NCBI RefSeq assembly: GCF_010550245.1
Contig: NZ_JAAGLU010000024.1
Span: 109,005-173,004 of the forward strand
Direction: 5' to 3'
Origin: Streptomyces sp. SID12501
GTDB taxonomy: Bacteria > Actinomycetota > Actinomycetes > Streptomycetales > Streptomycetaceae
Length of the DNA stretch: 64,000 nt
Made by a program: the position numbers and the translations under genes. A model generated the notes under the pieces. It was not told the DNA's origin. It searched no databases and saw only the letters and a list, made by a program, of their open reading frames with translations. Below, piece after piece: positions 1 to 8,637 of the stretch. Numbering within the stretch: the stretch's first letter is position 1; each line of letters begins with the position of its first letter.

Positions 1-689
1 GCGGCCTGTCCGGGCCGCTCCCAGGCGGATCCGCCGCGACAGCCCTCCACGACGACACGCCCTTCGCGCACGCCCTGGAGGACCTCCTTGACGTGCGGGG
101 CCTGGACGCGGCCGTACGCGTATCCGTACGGCAGGACGAGCAGCGTCGGGGAGAATCGATGTCCGCCGAGGTGTGTGACCTCCCAGGCGCCCTCGACCCC
201 GGAGGCGGCCAGTTCGGCGGCGAGGGGACGGCCGAGCAACGCGCAGCAGCGGTCGCGCTTGCCGTTGGTGCAGACGAGCGCGAGGGGGTCCCCGGTGTGG
301 GGGCGCCCCTGGAGTGCGGCGTCGAAGGTCTGGGGAGCGCCCTTGCCGAGCGCGCCGAAGTCGAGGTCGAGCAGCTGTTCGGGGGCGCGGGTCGTGGCGC
401 TGTGCAGCCAGACGTTCCCGGGCGTGGTGTGGGCCGCGTACACCTGTCGTGCGGCGGGTGGCCCGAAGTCGGCGTGGCGGCCGGGGCGGCGGATCAGTGC
501 GATCCGTACGCCGGTGCCCTCCGCGGCCTTCTCCAGGGCGCGGCCGAGTGCGGGCTCCAGGTGGCTCATGGTGAGCGCCTGGGCACCCCACGGGCCCGGC
601 TGCTCCAGCAGCAGCCACGTCCTCGCGGTCGCCGCGGTTCCCGCGATGGGCTCGTCGAGGTCCCTGGAGACGGTTGCGCACCTACTCAC
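1..689 (-). CDS. Sucrase/ferredoxin-like family protein (3' end off window)
   Basis: The reverse-strand frame opens with GTG at 689 and reads to the left edge without a stop, so the C-terminus is missing. It has the pattern of the sucrase/ferredoxin-like family: an early SRCATVSRDLDEPIAGTA segment, a thioredoxin-fold-like half with the cysteine cluster CTNGKRDRCC, and the conserved LGGHRFSPT segment. In this family those cysteines are expected to bind a [2Fe-2S] cluster; the exact substrate is not established, and the sucrase part of the name is historical. A 19-bp iron box lies directly against the start codon, so expression is probably repressed by the DmdR1/IdeR iron regulator. That would fit an electron-transfer role in iron acquisition (inference). 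The family assignment is fairly secure, the start less so because the operator sits where a ribosome site would be expected. Confidence 0.8.
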   Translation of the reverse strand, partial: MSRCATVSRDLDEPIAGTAATARTWLLLEQPGPWGAQALTMSHLEPALGRALEKAAEGTGVRIALIRRPGRHADFGPPAARQVYAAHTTPGNVWLHSATTRAPEQLLDLDFGALGKGAPQTFDAALQGRPHTGDPLALVCTNGKRDRCCALLGRPLAAELAASGVEGAWEVTHLGGHRFSPTLLVLPYGYAYGRVQAPHVKEVLQGVREGRVVVEGCRGGSAWERPGQA

Positions 690-708
690 AGAGGTGAGCC
701 TAACCTGA
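690..708 (-). promoter_or_regulatory. Iron box (DmdR1/IdeR-type operator)
   Basis: Read on the minus strand the site is TCAGGTTAGGCTCACCTCT. It matches the Streptomyces DmdR1 consensus TTAGGTTAGGCTCACCTAA at 16 of 19 positions by eye, including the whole central AGGTTAGGCTCACCT. It abuts the GTG start of the sucrase/ferredoxin-like gene, so a bound iron-loaded repressor would block its transcription. The site match is direct observation; regulation is inferred. Confidence 0.7.
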
Positions 709-763
709 CTCGCCGCAAGGTGACTTCCAGCCGCGCGGAACGGTTGGTTCCGGCATTGTCGGG

Positions 764-2020
764 CTACTCCGGGAGTGGTTGCGGAGGTCGCTCACCCACG
801 TAGGTTCCGGACGGGCGCATCCGCAGCGGACGCTCGCCGTACTCCTCCAGGGCGTGTGCGATCCAGCCGGCCGTACGGGCGACGGCGAAGATCGTCTCCC
901 CTGCCGACGCTCCCATGCCGCAGGCGACGGTGAACACGGCGATGGCAAGATCCACATTGGCGTGCAGGGGGGTGTGGCGGGCACTGGTCGTCACGACGTC
1001 CCGGGCCGCGGCGAGGGCGGGTGCGGCGTGCGGCATCTCGTCGAGGAGGGCGAAGAGGGCGCGCGCGCGCGGATCCTCGCCGGGGTAGAGACGGTGGCCG
1101 AGCCCGGGGACGCGGCGGCCCGCGCGCAGCTCGTCCGCGACCACGGGAGCCGCGTCGCCCTCGTCGAGCACGTCGAGGAGCATCCGGTGGGCCAGGCCGC
1201 TCGCAGCGCCGTGGAGGGGGCCCTCGAGGACGCCGAGTCCCGCCGAGACGGCTGCGTAGGGGTGCGCGCGGGCGGACGCGGCGACGCGTGCGGCGAGGGT
1301 CGAGGCGGCCAGGTCGTGGTCGACGAGGAGGCCGAGTGCCGTGTCCAGGGCGTGCAGTGACGCCTCGTCGGCGATCCGGACGGTGAGCCGGGCCCAGAGG
1401 CGGTGGGCCAGCGGGCCGTCCTCACGGTGGCCGGACGCACGTGGCGGCAGGGCGGCGACGAGGGTGGGGATGAGGGTGCGGGCGGTGCCCAGCACGGTGC
1501 CCTCGGAGAGGTCGAAGCGGAGCGGATCGACCGCTGCCGCGGCGATGGCGGCGACCCGGAGCCGGTCGACCGGGTCGCTGTGCTCCGGCAGCGCGTTGAC
1601 GGAGCGGCGGGCGGCGGCGACGGAGGCCCTGGGCGCGGTGAAGGTGGCCCCGGGGCGCAGGGTGCCGGTCCACAGCCATTCGGCGACTTCTTCGTAGGAG
1701 TGGCGTGCGGCCAGCTCGGCGGCGTCGACGCCCCGGTAGTAGTACCGATCCTTGTCGATGAGGGTGAGCCGGGTCCGTACGGACAGCTCGCCGCCAGAGG
1801 GTGAACTCCCGCCGCTCTCCCGCTTGTTGCGGCGGGCGAGCGCCTCCACCTCCGTGGCGTCGAAGGTGCTGCCTCGGCCCCCGGGGTCGCGTCGGCTGCT
1901 GAGCTGACCGCGACTCACGTACGCGTACACGGTCTCGGGCTTCACGCCGAGCAGTTCGGCGGTCTCCTTGGTGCTCAGCCGGCGGCTGGTGTGGTCGGGG
2001 GAGGGTTCCTGATCGCGCAT
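764..2020 (-). CDS. Citrate synthase-like protein with N-terminal HTH domain
   Basis: This 418-residue protein begins with a short MerR/excisionase-type helix-turn-helix (LSTKETAELLGVKPETVYAY, about residues 15-50) joined to a citrate-synthase fold. Synthase landmarks are the YYRGVDAAELA segment, GPLHGAASGLAHRML around the second active-site region, PGLGHRLYPGEDPRARAL and HANVDLAIAVFTVACGM near the end. The first catalytic segment, which in the neighbouring enzyme reads HGFNASTF, is here DLAASTLAARV, so the usual His-Asn-Ala pattern is altered and activity is doubtful. ATG at 2020 is chosen because homologous sequence starts at the HTH; an in-frame ATG also exists at 2059. The gene is divergent from a standard citrate synthase across palindromic operators, so the HTH half may let the protein regulate the pair or itself. 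Streptomyces genomes commonly carry these two side by side. Confidence 0.85.
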   Translation of the reverse strand: MRDQEPSPDHTSRRLSTKETAELLGVKPETVYAYVSRGQLSSRRDPGGRGSTFDATEVEALARRNKRESGGSSPSGGELSVRTRLTLIDKDRYYYRGVDAAELAARHSYEEVAEWLWTGTLRPGATFTAPRASVAAARRSVNALPEHSDPVDRLRVAAIAAAAVDPLRFDLSEGTVLGTARTLIPTLVAALPPRASGHREDGPLAHRLWARLTVRIADEASLHALDTALGLLVDHDLAASTLAARVAASARAHPYAAVSAGLGVLEGPLHGAASGLAHRMLLDVLDEGDAAPVVADELRAGRRVPGLGHRLYPGEDPRARALFALLDEMPHAAPALAAARDVVTTSARHTPLHANVDLAIAVFTVACGMGASAGETIFAVARTAGWIAHALEEYGERPLRMRPSGTYVGERPPQPLPE

Positions 2021-2050
2021 GGAGATCACCGTATCCGTGTGGACTGTGCA

Positions 2051-2084
2051 TTGATTCAATCAATATTGACATCGCTTCAGTCAA
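2051..2084. promoter_or_regulatory. Paired palindromes in divergent citrate synthase promoter region
   Basis: The 98-bp gap between the two divergent genes is unusually AT-rich. It contains a perfect 13-bp palindrome, TTGATTCAATCAA (2051-2063), followed by TTGAC and GTCAA arms at 2066-2070 and 2080-2084. The dyads sit where both promoters must lie. A plausible ligand is the HTH domain fused to the neighbouring synthase-like protein. The repeats are seen directly; the operator role is inferred. Confidence 0.55.
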
Positions 2085-2118
2085 TCATGGACAGTCGAAT
2101 CAAGTTCAGGGAGGAAAC

Positions 2119-3306
2119 ATGCCGAACAATCGGGCCTCAACAGCCGTAACCACCGTTGTCGACGTACCGCGAGGGCTCGCGGGCGTCGTCGTCACCGACA
2201 CCCGAATTGGTGACGTCAGAGGGCGCGAGGGCTTTTACCACTACCGCCAGTACTCCGCCGTCGAACTCGCGCAGACCCGCGGCTTCGAGGATGTCTGGCA
2301 CCTCCTGGTCCACGCCGAGGTGCCGGACGCGCACCGTCTCGCCGCCTTCACCGCGCAGACCGCGGCGCTGCGGCGGCTGCCGGACGAGGTGCGCGCGGCA
2401 CTGCCGGCGATCGCGGCGGCGAGCGGACGGTCCGGACCGCTGGCCGGCATGCGCACGGCGCTGTCGCTGCTCGGTGCGGCGAAGGGCTTCCGTCCCGTGT
2501 ACGACATCGACGCGGAGGAACGGCGCGCGGACGCCCTGGTCGCTTCGGCTGCCGTGCCGACCGTGCTGACGGCGCTGCATCGGCTGGGCAGGGGCCTTGA
2601 TCCGGTGGAGCCGCGGGACGACCTCCCGTATGCGGCCAACTACCTGTACATGTTGACCGGGTCGGAGCCGGACCCGCTGCACGCCAGGGCGATCGAGCAA
2701 TACTTGATCTCAACCATTGATCACGGATTCAATGCGTCAACCTTCACGGCGCGGGTCATCGCGTCCACAGGGGCGGACGTGGCGGCCTGTCTCGTCGGAG
2801 CCGTCGGAGCACTGTCGGGCCCGTTGCACGGCGGCGCTCCGAGCCGCGCACTGGACACCCTGGACGCGATCGGGACGCCGGACCGCATCGACACCTGGAT
2901 CCGCGAACGGGTTCTCGCCGGCGACCGCATCATGGGCTTCGGCCACCCGGTCTACCGCACCGAGGACCCCCGCTCCCGCATGCTCCGGGGCATCGCCGAG
3001 CAGTTCGGCGGTCCGCTGGTCGATCTGGCGGTCGAGGTCGAACGACGGGTGGAAGCGATCCTGGCCGAACTGAAGCCGGGCCGCGAACTGCACACGAACG
3101 TCGAGTTCTACGCGGGCGTGGTCATGGAACTGTGCGGCCTGCCGCGCGAGATGTTCACGCCGACGTTCGCGGCGGCCCGTGTGGTGGGCTGGAGCGCCAA
3201 CATCCTGGAACAGGCGGAGGACTCGAAGATCATTCGTCCGGCGGCGCGGTACGTGGGGCCCGTACCGCCGGTGCCGGTGCCGTCGATGGTGCCGTCGATG
3301 GTCTGA
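2119..3306 (+). CDS. Citrate synthase / 2-methylcitrate synthase family
   Basis: The 395-residue protein has the full citrate-synthase pattern: GVVVTDTRIGDVRGREGFYHYRQY at the N-terminus, the substrate-binding segment HGFNASTFTARVIAST with its histidine, GPLHGGAPSRAL, the GFGHPVYRTEDPR loop and HTNVEFYAGVVM with the C-terminal catalytic region. It should condense an acyl-CoA with oxaloacetate in the cytoplasm, either in the TCA cycle or as a methylcitrate or dedicated synthase; sequence alone does not decide the acyl donor. ATG at 2119 follows GGGAGGAAAC, a good ribosome site. A stretch at 2698-2750 covering the HGFNAST segment uses many AT-ending codons unlike the rest of the gene. The C-terminus ends in a short repetitive proline-valine tail. 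Confidence 0.92.
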   Translation: MPNNRASTAVTTVVDVPRGLAGVVVTDTRIGDVRGREGFYHYRQYSAVELAQTRGFEDVWHLLVHAEVPDAHRLAAFTAQTAALRRLPDEVRAALPAIAAASGRSGPLAGMRTALSLLGAAKGFRPVYDIDAEERRADALVASAAVPTVLTALHRLGRGLDPVEPRDDLPYAANYLYMLTGSEPDPLHARAIEQYLISTIDHGFNASTFTARVIASTGADVAACLVGAVGALSGPLHGGAPSRALDTLDAIGTPDRIDTWIRERVLAGDRIMGFGHPVYRTEDPRSRMLRGIAEQFGGPLVDLAVEVERRVEAILAELKPGRELHTNVEFYAGVVMELCGLPREMFTPTFAAARVVGWSANILEQAEDSKIIRPAARYVGPVPPVPVPSMVPSMV

Positions 3307-3438
3307 CAGGGACCGGCCGCTGACGGCCGTTCACCCGGCGACGATTCCTCCGGCTCGTATCCTGGAGCGGCATTCGTTCCCGTACGCGCTCGGGGCCGTG
3401 AGTCCCCGTGTGCGCGTCGGCGTGAGAGAGGTCGCAGA

Positions 3439-4566
3439 TTGAGTCAGCCGGGTCCGAGCCAGAGCCCTCGGCAGATCCCCGTCATCGTCCTCGCCGGCTT
3501 CCTCGGTTCCGGCAAGACCACCCTCCTCAACCATCTCCTCCACCGCGGCGGTGGCAGTCGTATCGGGGCCATCGTCAATGACTTCGGCGCGATCGAGATC
3601 GACGCCATGGCCGTCGCGGGGGCGTTGGGGGACTCCACGGTGTCGCTGGGCAACGGATGTCTGTGCTGCGCTGTTGATACGAGCGAGCTCGATGTCTACC
3701 TTGATCGACTCGCTCAACCCTCGGCCCGGATCGACGTCATCGTCATCGAGGCCAGTGGGCTCGCCGAACCGCAGGAACTCGTTCGGTTGGTGCTCGCCAG
3801 TGAGAATCCCCGGGTCGTGTACGGGGGACTCGTCGAGGTCGTCGACGCCGTCGAGTTCGACGACACGCGGGTGAAGCACCCCGAGATCGACCGGCATCTC
3901 GCCCTCGCCGATCTCGTCGTCGTCAACAAGGTCGGGCGGGTCGCGGACGGCGGTGAGCGAATCCTGGAGACCGTCCGCGGGCTGGTCGACCGTGCCGCCG
4001 TAGTCCCCGCCGACTACGGGCGCGTGGATCCCGAGTTCCTTTTCGACTGCCGGCCGACCCAGGAGCGCATCGGGCAGTTGTCCTTCGACGACCTGCACGA
4101 TCACGCGAAGGACAGTCGCGGAAAGGGCGAGCACGGGGACGACGAAGACGGTCATGAGGACGGCGCGGGAGACCATTCCGGGCATCTGCACGCCGCCTAC
4201 GACAGTCTCTCCTTCAGCTCCTCGACCCCCCTCCATCCGCGTCGGCTGATGGACTTCCTCGACAGCCGGCCCGAAGGGCTCTACCGCATCAAGGGGTACG
4301 TCGACTTCGGACCGCACGACCCGGGCAACCGGTACGCCGTGCATGCCGTCGGGCGGTTCCTGCGGTTCTATCCCGAGCCCTGGGCCGACGGCGAGGAGCG
4401 GCTCAGCCAGCTCGTCCTCATCGGGTCCGGCATCCAACTGCCTCTCCTCGGCAAGGACTTGGAGGCCTGCACGCACGACGCCCCACACGCCGACGAGCAC
4501 AGCATGTGGGGCGTCCTGAGGTACGTACAGGAGCGGAGCCCGGAGGGCTCGGGAGAGGTCGGCTGA
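3439..4566 (+). CDS. CobW/COG0523-family GTPase metallochaperone
   Basis: This 375-residue protein has a Walker A GFLGSGKT (residues 20-27), the signature metal-binding GCLCC (73-77), the DVIVIEASGLAEP switch segment and VVVNKVGRV as the guanine-recognition region. Next comes a histidine/aspartate-rich linker (about 218-255) and a CobW C-terminal domain. COG0523 proteins use GTP hydrolysis to deliver metals, most often zinc, to client enzymes. The His-rich linker fits zinc or cobalt handling. The start is TTG at 3439, preceded by GAGAGAGG. No clear Zur box is visible in the 130 bp upstream, so zinc control is not shown. The gene ends one base before the converging parC gene. Family identity is firm; metal and client are not known. 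Confidence 0.88.
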   Translation: MSQPGPSQSPRQIPVIVLAGFLGSGKTTLLNHLLHRGGGSRIGAIVNDFGAIEIDAMAVAGALGDSTVSLGNGCLCCAVDTSELDVYLDRLAQPSARIDVIVIEASGLAEPQELVRLVLASENPRVVYGGLVEVVDAVEFDDTRVKHPEIDRHLALADLVVVNKVGRVADGGERILETVRGLVDRAAVVPADYGRVDPEFLFDCRPTQERIGQLSFDDLHDHAKDSRGKGEHGDDEDGHEDGAGDHSGHLHAAYDSLSFSSSTPLHPRRLMDFLDSRPEGLYRIKGYVDFGPHDPGNRYAVHAVGRFLRFYPEPWADGEERLSQLVLIGSGIQLPLLGKDLEACTHDAPHADEHSMWGVLRYVQERSPEGSGEVG

Positions 4567-4567
4567 C

Positions 4568-7024
4568 CTACACCGGGCCCGTCACCACCCCCACCGTCTT
4601 CGGCAAGGAGAGGCCCGAGCCGTCGCGGCGCGGGTCCATCTCCGGGAGCTCCGCCGGGGTGCCGTTCTTCTGGGACGCCCGCGCCGGCGTGGGGCCCGCC
4701 CAGGCCAGGGACAGACAGTCCTCGCCCTTCAGGAACCGCTGGCAGCGGACACCGCCGGTGGCGCGGCCCTTGCGCGGGTACTGGTCGAAGGGCGTCAGCT
4801 TCGCAGTGGTCTGCACGGAGTCGTCCAGCGTGCCCCGCGAGCCGGCGACCGTGAAGACGACCGCGTCCACCGCTGGGTCCACCGCCGTGAACGAGATCAC
4901 CTTGGCGCCGTCCGTGAGCTTGATGCCGGCCATACCGCCGGCCGGGCGGCCCTGAGGGCGGACATGGGCGGCCTGGAAGCGCAGCAACTGGGCGTCGTCC
5001 GTGATGAAGACCAGGTCCTCCTCGCCCGTGCGCAGCTCCGCGGCACCGACGATCCGGTCGCCGTCCCTGAGCGTGATGACCTCCAACTCCCCCTTGTTGG
5101 AGGGATAGTCGGGGACCACACGCTTGACGACGCCCTGTTCCGTGCCGATCGCGAGCCCCGGCGACGACTCGTCGAGCGTCGTCAGGCAGACCACCGTCTC
5201 GCCGTCCTCCAGGGAGAGGAACTCCGACAGCGGGGCGCCGCCCGAGAGGTTGGGCGCCGCCATCGTGTCGGGGAGCCGGGGGAGGTCGATGACGTTGATA
5301 CGCAGCAGGCGGCCCGCCGACGTGACCGCGCCCACCTCGCCCCGTGCCGTCGCCGGGACCGCGGAGACGATCAGGTCGTGCTTCGCGCGCCGACCGTCCT
5401 CGTCCGCCGGGAACGGCTCGCCGTTCGCCGTACGCGCCAGCAGGTCCGTCGAGGAGAGCAGGACCCGGCACGGGTCGTCGGCCACCTGGAGCGGGACGCC
5501 CGCCGCAGGGGCGGCGCCGGCCGACTCCAGCAGGACCGTACGCCGCTCGGTGCCGAACTTCTTGGCCACCGCGGCCAGTTCGTTCGACACCAGCTTGCGG
5601 AGCTCCGCGTCCGACTCCAGGATCCGGGTCAGCTCCGCGATCTCGGCGGCCAGCCGCTCCTTCTCGGACTCCAGCTCGATGCGGTCGAACCGGGTCAGTC
5701 GGCGCAGCGGGGTGTCCAGGATGTACTGCGTCTGGATCTCCGAGAGGGAGAACCGCTCCATCAGGCGTTCCTTCGCCTGCGAGGAGTTGTCGCTGGAACG
5801 GATCAGCCGGATGACCTCGTCGATGTCCACCAGCGCGGTGAGCAGGCCCTCGACCAGGTGCAGCCGGTCGCGGCGCTTGGTGCGGCGGAACTCCGAGCGA
5901 CGCCGTACGACCTCGAAGCGGTGGTCGAGATAGACCTCGAGGAGCTCCTTGAGCCCCAGGGTGAGGGGCTGACCGTCCACCAGTGCCACGTTGTTGATGC
6001 CGAAGGACTCCTCCATCGGTGTCAGCTTGTAGAGCTGCTCCAGGACGGCTTCCGGTACGAAGCCGTTCTTGACCTCGATGACCAGGCGCAGGCCGTGGCT
6101 GCGGTCGGTGAGGTCCTTGACGTCTGCGATGCCCTGGAGCTTCTTCGAGCCGACCAGGTCCTTGATCTTGGCGATCACCTTCTCCGGGCCGACGGTGAAG
6201 GGCAGTTCGGTGACGACCAGGCCCATACGGCGCGGCGTCACGTTTTCCACCGACACCGTGGAGCGGATCCTGAACGTGCCGCGGCCCGTCTCGTACGCAT
6301 CCCTGATCCCGGCGAGGCCGACGATCCGCCCGCCGGTGGGCAGGTCGGGGCCCGGGACGTGGCGCATCAGGGTGTCGAGGTCGGCGGCCGGGTAGCGGAT
6401 GAGATGGCGGGCGGCCGAGATGACCTCGCCGAGGTTGTGCGGCGGCATGTTCGTGGCCATACCGACGGCGATGCCCGACGCGCCGTTCACCAGCAGGTTC
6501 GGGAAGGCGGCGGGCAGCGCCACCGGTTCCTGCTCCTGGCCGTCGTAGTTGGGGGCGAAGTCGACCGTGTCCTCTTCGATCGACTCCGTCATCAGGGACG
6601 TCGCGTCGGCCATCCGGGCCTCGGTGTACCGCATGGCGGCCGGCGGGTCGTCGTTGCCCAGCGAACCGAAGTTGCCGTGGCCGTCGACCAGCGGCACGCG
6701 CATGGAGAACGGCTGGGCGAGACGCACCAGGGCGTCGTAGATCGACGAGTCGCCGTGCGGGTGGAGCTTACCCATGACCTCGCCGACGACGCGGGCGCAC
6801 TTCACATAGCCGCGGTCGGGGCGCAGGCCCATCTCGTTCATCTGGTAGACGATGCGACGGTGTACGGGTTTGAGGCCGTCTCGGGCGTCGGGCAGGGCTC
6901 GGGAGTAGATGACCGAGTACGCGTACTCGAGGAAGGAGCCCTGCATCTCGTCGACGACGTCGATGTCGAGGATCCGCTCCTCGAAGTCATCGGGCGGCGG
7001 GGTCTTCGTGGTGCGGCGGGCCAT
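4568..7024 (-). CDS. parC: DNA topoisomerase IV subunit A
   Basis: The 818-residue protein is a type IIA topoisomerase A subunit. It has the breakage-reunion domain with catalytic Tyr133 in AAMRYTEARM, the quinolone-determining region around HPHGDSSIYDALV (residues 88-100), GYVKCARVVG, and a C-terminal half with the DNA-wrapping beta-pinwheel repeats. Streptomyces GyrA is encoded next to gyrB near oriC, so this isolated A subunit is most likely the topoisomerase IV (ParC) subunit, which decatenates replicated chromosomes. ATG at 7024 is preceded by AAGGAG at good spacing; upstream in-frame codons are not used because homology begins at MARRTTKTPPPDDFEERILD. The stop is one base from the end of the converging CobW gene. 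It is transcribed divergently from the M16 peptidase pair across a 269-bp gap. Confidence 0.93.
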   Translation of the reverse strand: MARRTTKTPPPDDFEERILDIDVVDEMQGSFLEYAYSVIYSRALPDARDGLKPVHRRIVYQMNEMGLRPDRGYVKCARVVGEVMGKLHPHGDSSIYDALVRLAQPFSMRVPLVDGHGNFGSLGNDDPPAAMRYTEARMADATSLMTESIEEDTVDFAPNYDGQEQEPVALPAAFPNLLVNGASGIAVGMATNMPPHNLGEVISAARHLIRYPAADLDTLMRHVPGPDLPTGGRIVGLAGIRDAYETGRGTFRIRSTVSVENVTPRRMGLVVTELPFTVGPEKVIAKIKDLVGSKKLQGIADVKDLTDRSHGLRLVIEVKNGFVPEAVLEQLYKLTPMEESFGINNVALVDGQPLTLGLKELLEVYLDHRFEVVRRRSEFRRTKRRDRLHLVEGLLTALVDIDEVIRLIRSSDNSSQAKERLMERFSLSEIQTQYILDTPLRRLTRFDRIELESEKERLAAEIAELTRILESDAELRKLVSNELAAVAKKFGTERRTVLLESAGAAPAAGVPLQVADDPCRVLLSSTDLLARTANGEPFPADEDGRRAKHDLIVSAVPATARGEVGAVTSAGRLLRINVIDLPRLPDTMAAPNLSGGAPLSEFLSLEDGETVVCLTTLDESSPGLAIGTEQGVVKRVVPDYPSNKGELEVITLRDGDRIVGAAELRTGEEDLVFITDDAQLLRFQAAHVRPQGRPAGGMAGIKLTDGAKVISFTAVDPAVDAVVFTVAGSRGTLDDSVQTTAKLTPFDQYPRKGRATGGVRCQRFLKGEDCLSLAWAGPTPARASQKNGTPAELPEMDPRRDGSGLSLPKTVGVVTGPV

Positions 7025-7293
7025 CGCTGCCGGCTCCTTGCTGAGACATGAACAGGATCTGACGCGGACCATTGTGGACTGCCGCACTGACAACGCGGAC
7101 CAAGGCCCGTGCCTGCGGCGGTGTTGGGCGATGGCCGCTAATGCTGAAACGTACCGCCTGGCACCCGAGGAATCTCGCTGTCGGCGTACGTCCGCCGGGA
7201 ACTTCGCCAGCACTCCACACGCTTGCATACAGTGGCAGGACCGGCACGAAACCAGCGGTTGCAACAACCGCATCCGCGATCGAAGGGACGTAC

Positions 7294-8637
7294 ATGCCCA
7301 TGGGTCACACGGCCACAGCCGAGGCAGGCTCCGGCGGCCTGACAGCGACCGAGCACCGCCTCGCCAACGGGCTGCGCGTGGTGCTTTCCGAGGACCACCT
7401 GACCCCGGTCGCAGCGGTGTGCCTCTGGTACGACGTCGGGTCGCGCCACGAGGTCAAGGGCCGTACCGGCCTGGCTCACCTCTTCGAGCACCTGATGTTC
7501 CAGGGTTCGGGCCAGGTGAAGGGCAACGGCCACTTCGAACTGGTCCAGGGCGCGGGCGGCTCGCTCAACGGCACCACCAGCTTCGAGCGCACCAACTACT
7601 TCGAGACCATGCCCACCCACCAACTGGAGCTCGCCCTCTGGCTGGAGGCCGACCGCATGGGCTCGCTGCTCGCGGCCCTCGACGACGAGTCCATGGAGAA
7701 CCAGCGGGACGTCGTCAAGAACGAGCGCAGGCAGCGTTACGACAACGTCCCCTACGGGACGGCGTTCGAGAAGCTGACCGCCCTCGCCTACCCGGAGGGG
7801 CACCCCTACCACCACACGCCGATCGGCTCGATGGCCGACCTGGACGCGGCGACGCTGGAGGACGCACGCGCGTTCTTCCGCACGTACTACGCGCCCAACA
7901 ACGCCGTCCTGTCGATCGTCGGGGACATCGACCCCGCCCAGACGCTCGCCTGGGTCGAGAAGTACTTCGGATCCGTCGCCGGGCACGACGGCAAGCCCGC
8001 GCCGCGCTCCGGCGCCCTCCCCGACGTCATGGGCGAGGAACTGCGCGAGGTCGTCGTGGAGGAGGTCCCCGCGCGCGCGTTGATGGCCGCCTACCGGCTC
8101 CCGGAGGACGGCACGCGTGCGTGCGACGCGGCCGACCTGGCGCTCACCGTCCTCGGCGGCGGCGAGTCCTCCCGCCTCTACAACCGGCTCGTACGGCGGG
8201 ACCGTACGGCGGTCGCGGCCGGGTTCGGCCTGCTGCGGCTGGCCGGAGCACCCTCCCTGGGGTGGCTGGACGTGAAGACCTCGGCGGACGTCGAGGTGCC
8301 GGTCATCGAGGCCGCCGTCGACGAGGAGCTCGCCCGGTTCGCCGCGGAGGGCCCCACAGCCGAGGAAATGGAGCGCGCCCAGGCCCAGTTGGAGCGCGAG
8401 TGGCTGGACCGGCTCGGTACGGTCTCGGGCCGCGCCGACGAACTGTGCCGTTTCGCGGTGCTGTTCGGCGACCCGCAGCTCGCACTGACCGCCGTGCAGC
8501 GCGTGCTCGACGTGACGGCCGAGGAGGTCCAGCAGGCCGCCAAGGACCGGCTGCGCCCCGACAACCGCGCGGTGCTCGTCTACGAACCCCTCACCGCCGA
8601 CACTGCCACCGACACCGACGAGGAGGCGGCCAAGTGA
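7294..8637 (+). CDS. M16 family zinc metallopeptidase (catalytic subunit)
   Basis: This 447-residue protein has the inverted zinc motif HXXEH as HLFEH at residues 62-66 inside GRTGLAHLFEHLMFQGSG, and a downstream glutamate in VVKNERRQR that can be the third ligand. The rest is the duplicated alpha/beta LuxS-like fold of M16 peptidases (processing-peptidase/pitrilysin clan). ATG at 7294 is preceded by AAGGGA with five bases of spacing. Its stop overlaps the GTG start of a second M16 protein that lacks the zinc motif, the normal arrangement for an active/inactive heterodimer as in mitochondrial processing peptidase. The pair probably degrades or trims peptides in the cytoplasm; no signal peptide is visible. 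The substrate is unknown. Confidence 0.9.
   Translation: MPMGHTATAEAGSGGLTATEHRLANGLRVVLSEDHLTPVAAVCLWYDVGSRHEVKGRTGLAHLFEHLMFQGSGQVKGNGHFELVQGAGGSLNGTTSFERTNYFETMPTHQLELALWLEADRMGSLLAALDDESMENQRDVVKNERRQRYDNVPYGTAFEKLTALAYPEGHPYHHTPIGSMADLDAATLEDARAFFRTYYAPNNAVLSIVGDIDPAQTLAWVEKYFGSVAGHDGKPAPRSGALPDVMGEELREVVVEEVPARALMAAYRLPEDGTRACDAADLALTVLGGGESSRLYNRLVRRDRTAVAAGFGLLRLAGAPSLGWLDVKTSADVEVPVIEAAVDEELARFAAEGPTAEEMERAQAQLEREWLDRLGTVSGRADELCRFAVLFGDPQLALTAVQRVLDVTAEEVQQAAKDRLRPDNRAVLVYEPLTADTATDTDEEAAK

Noticed and set aside
3331..4500. Open frame of 389 codons on the minus strand
   Set aside because: Antisense shadow of the CobW-family gene, which has clear GTPase and GCLCC motifs.
4964..7051. 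Open frame of 695 codons on the plus strand
   Set aside because: Antisense shadow of parC.
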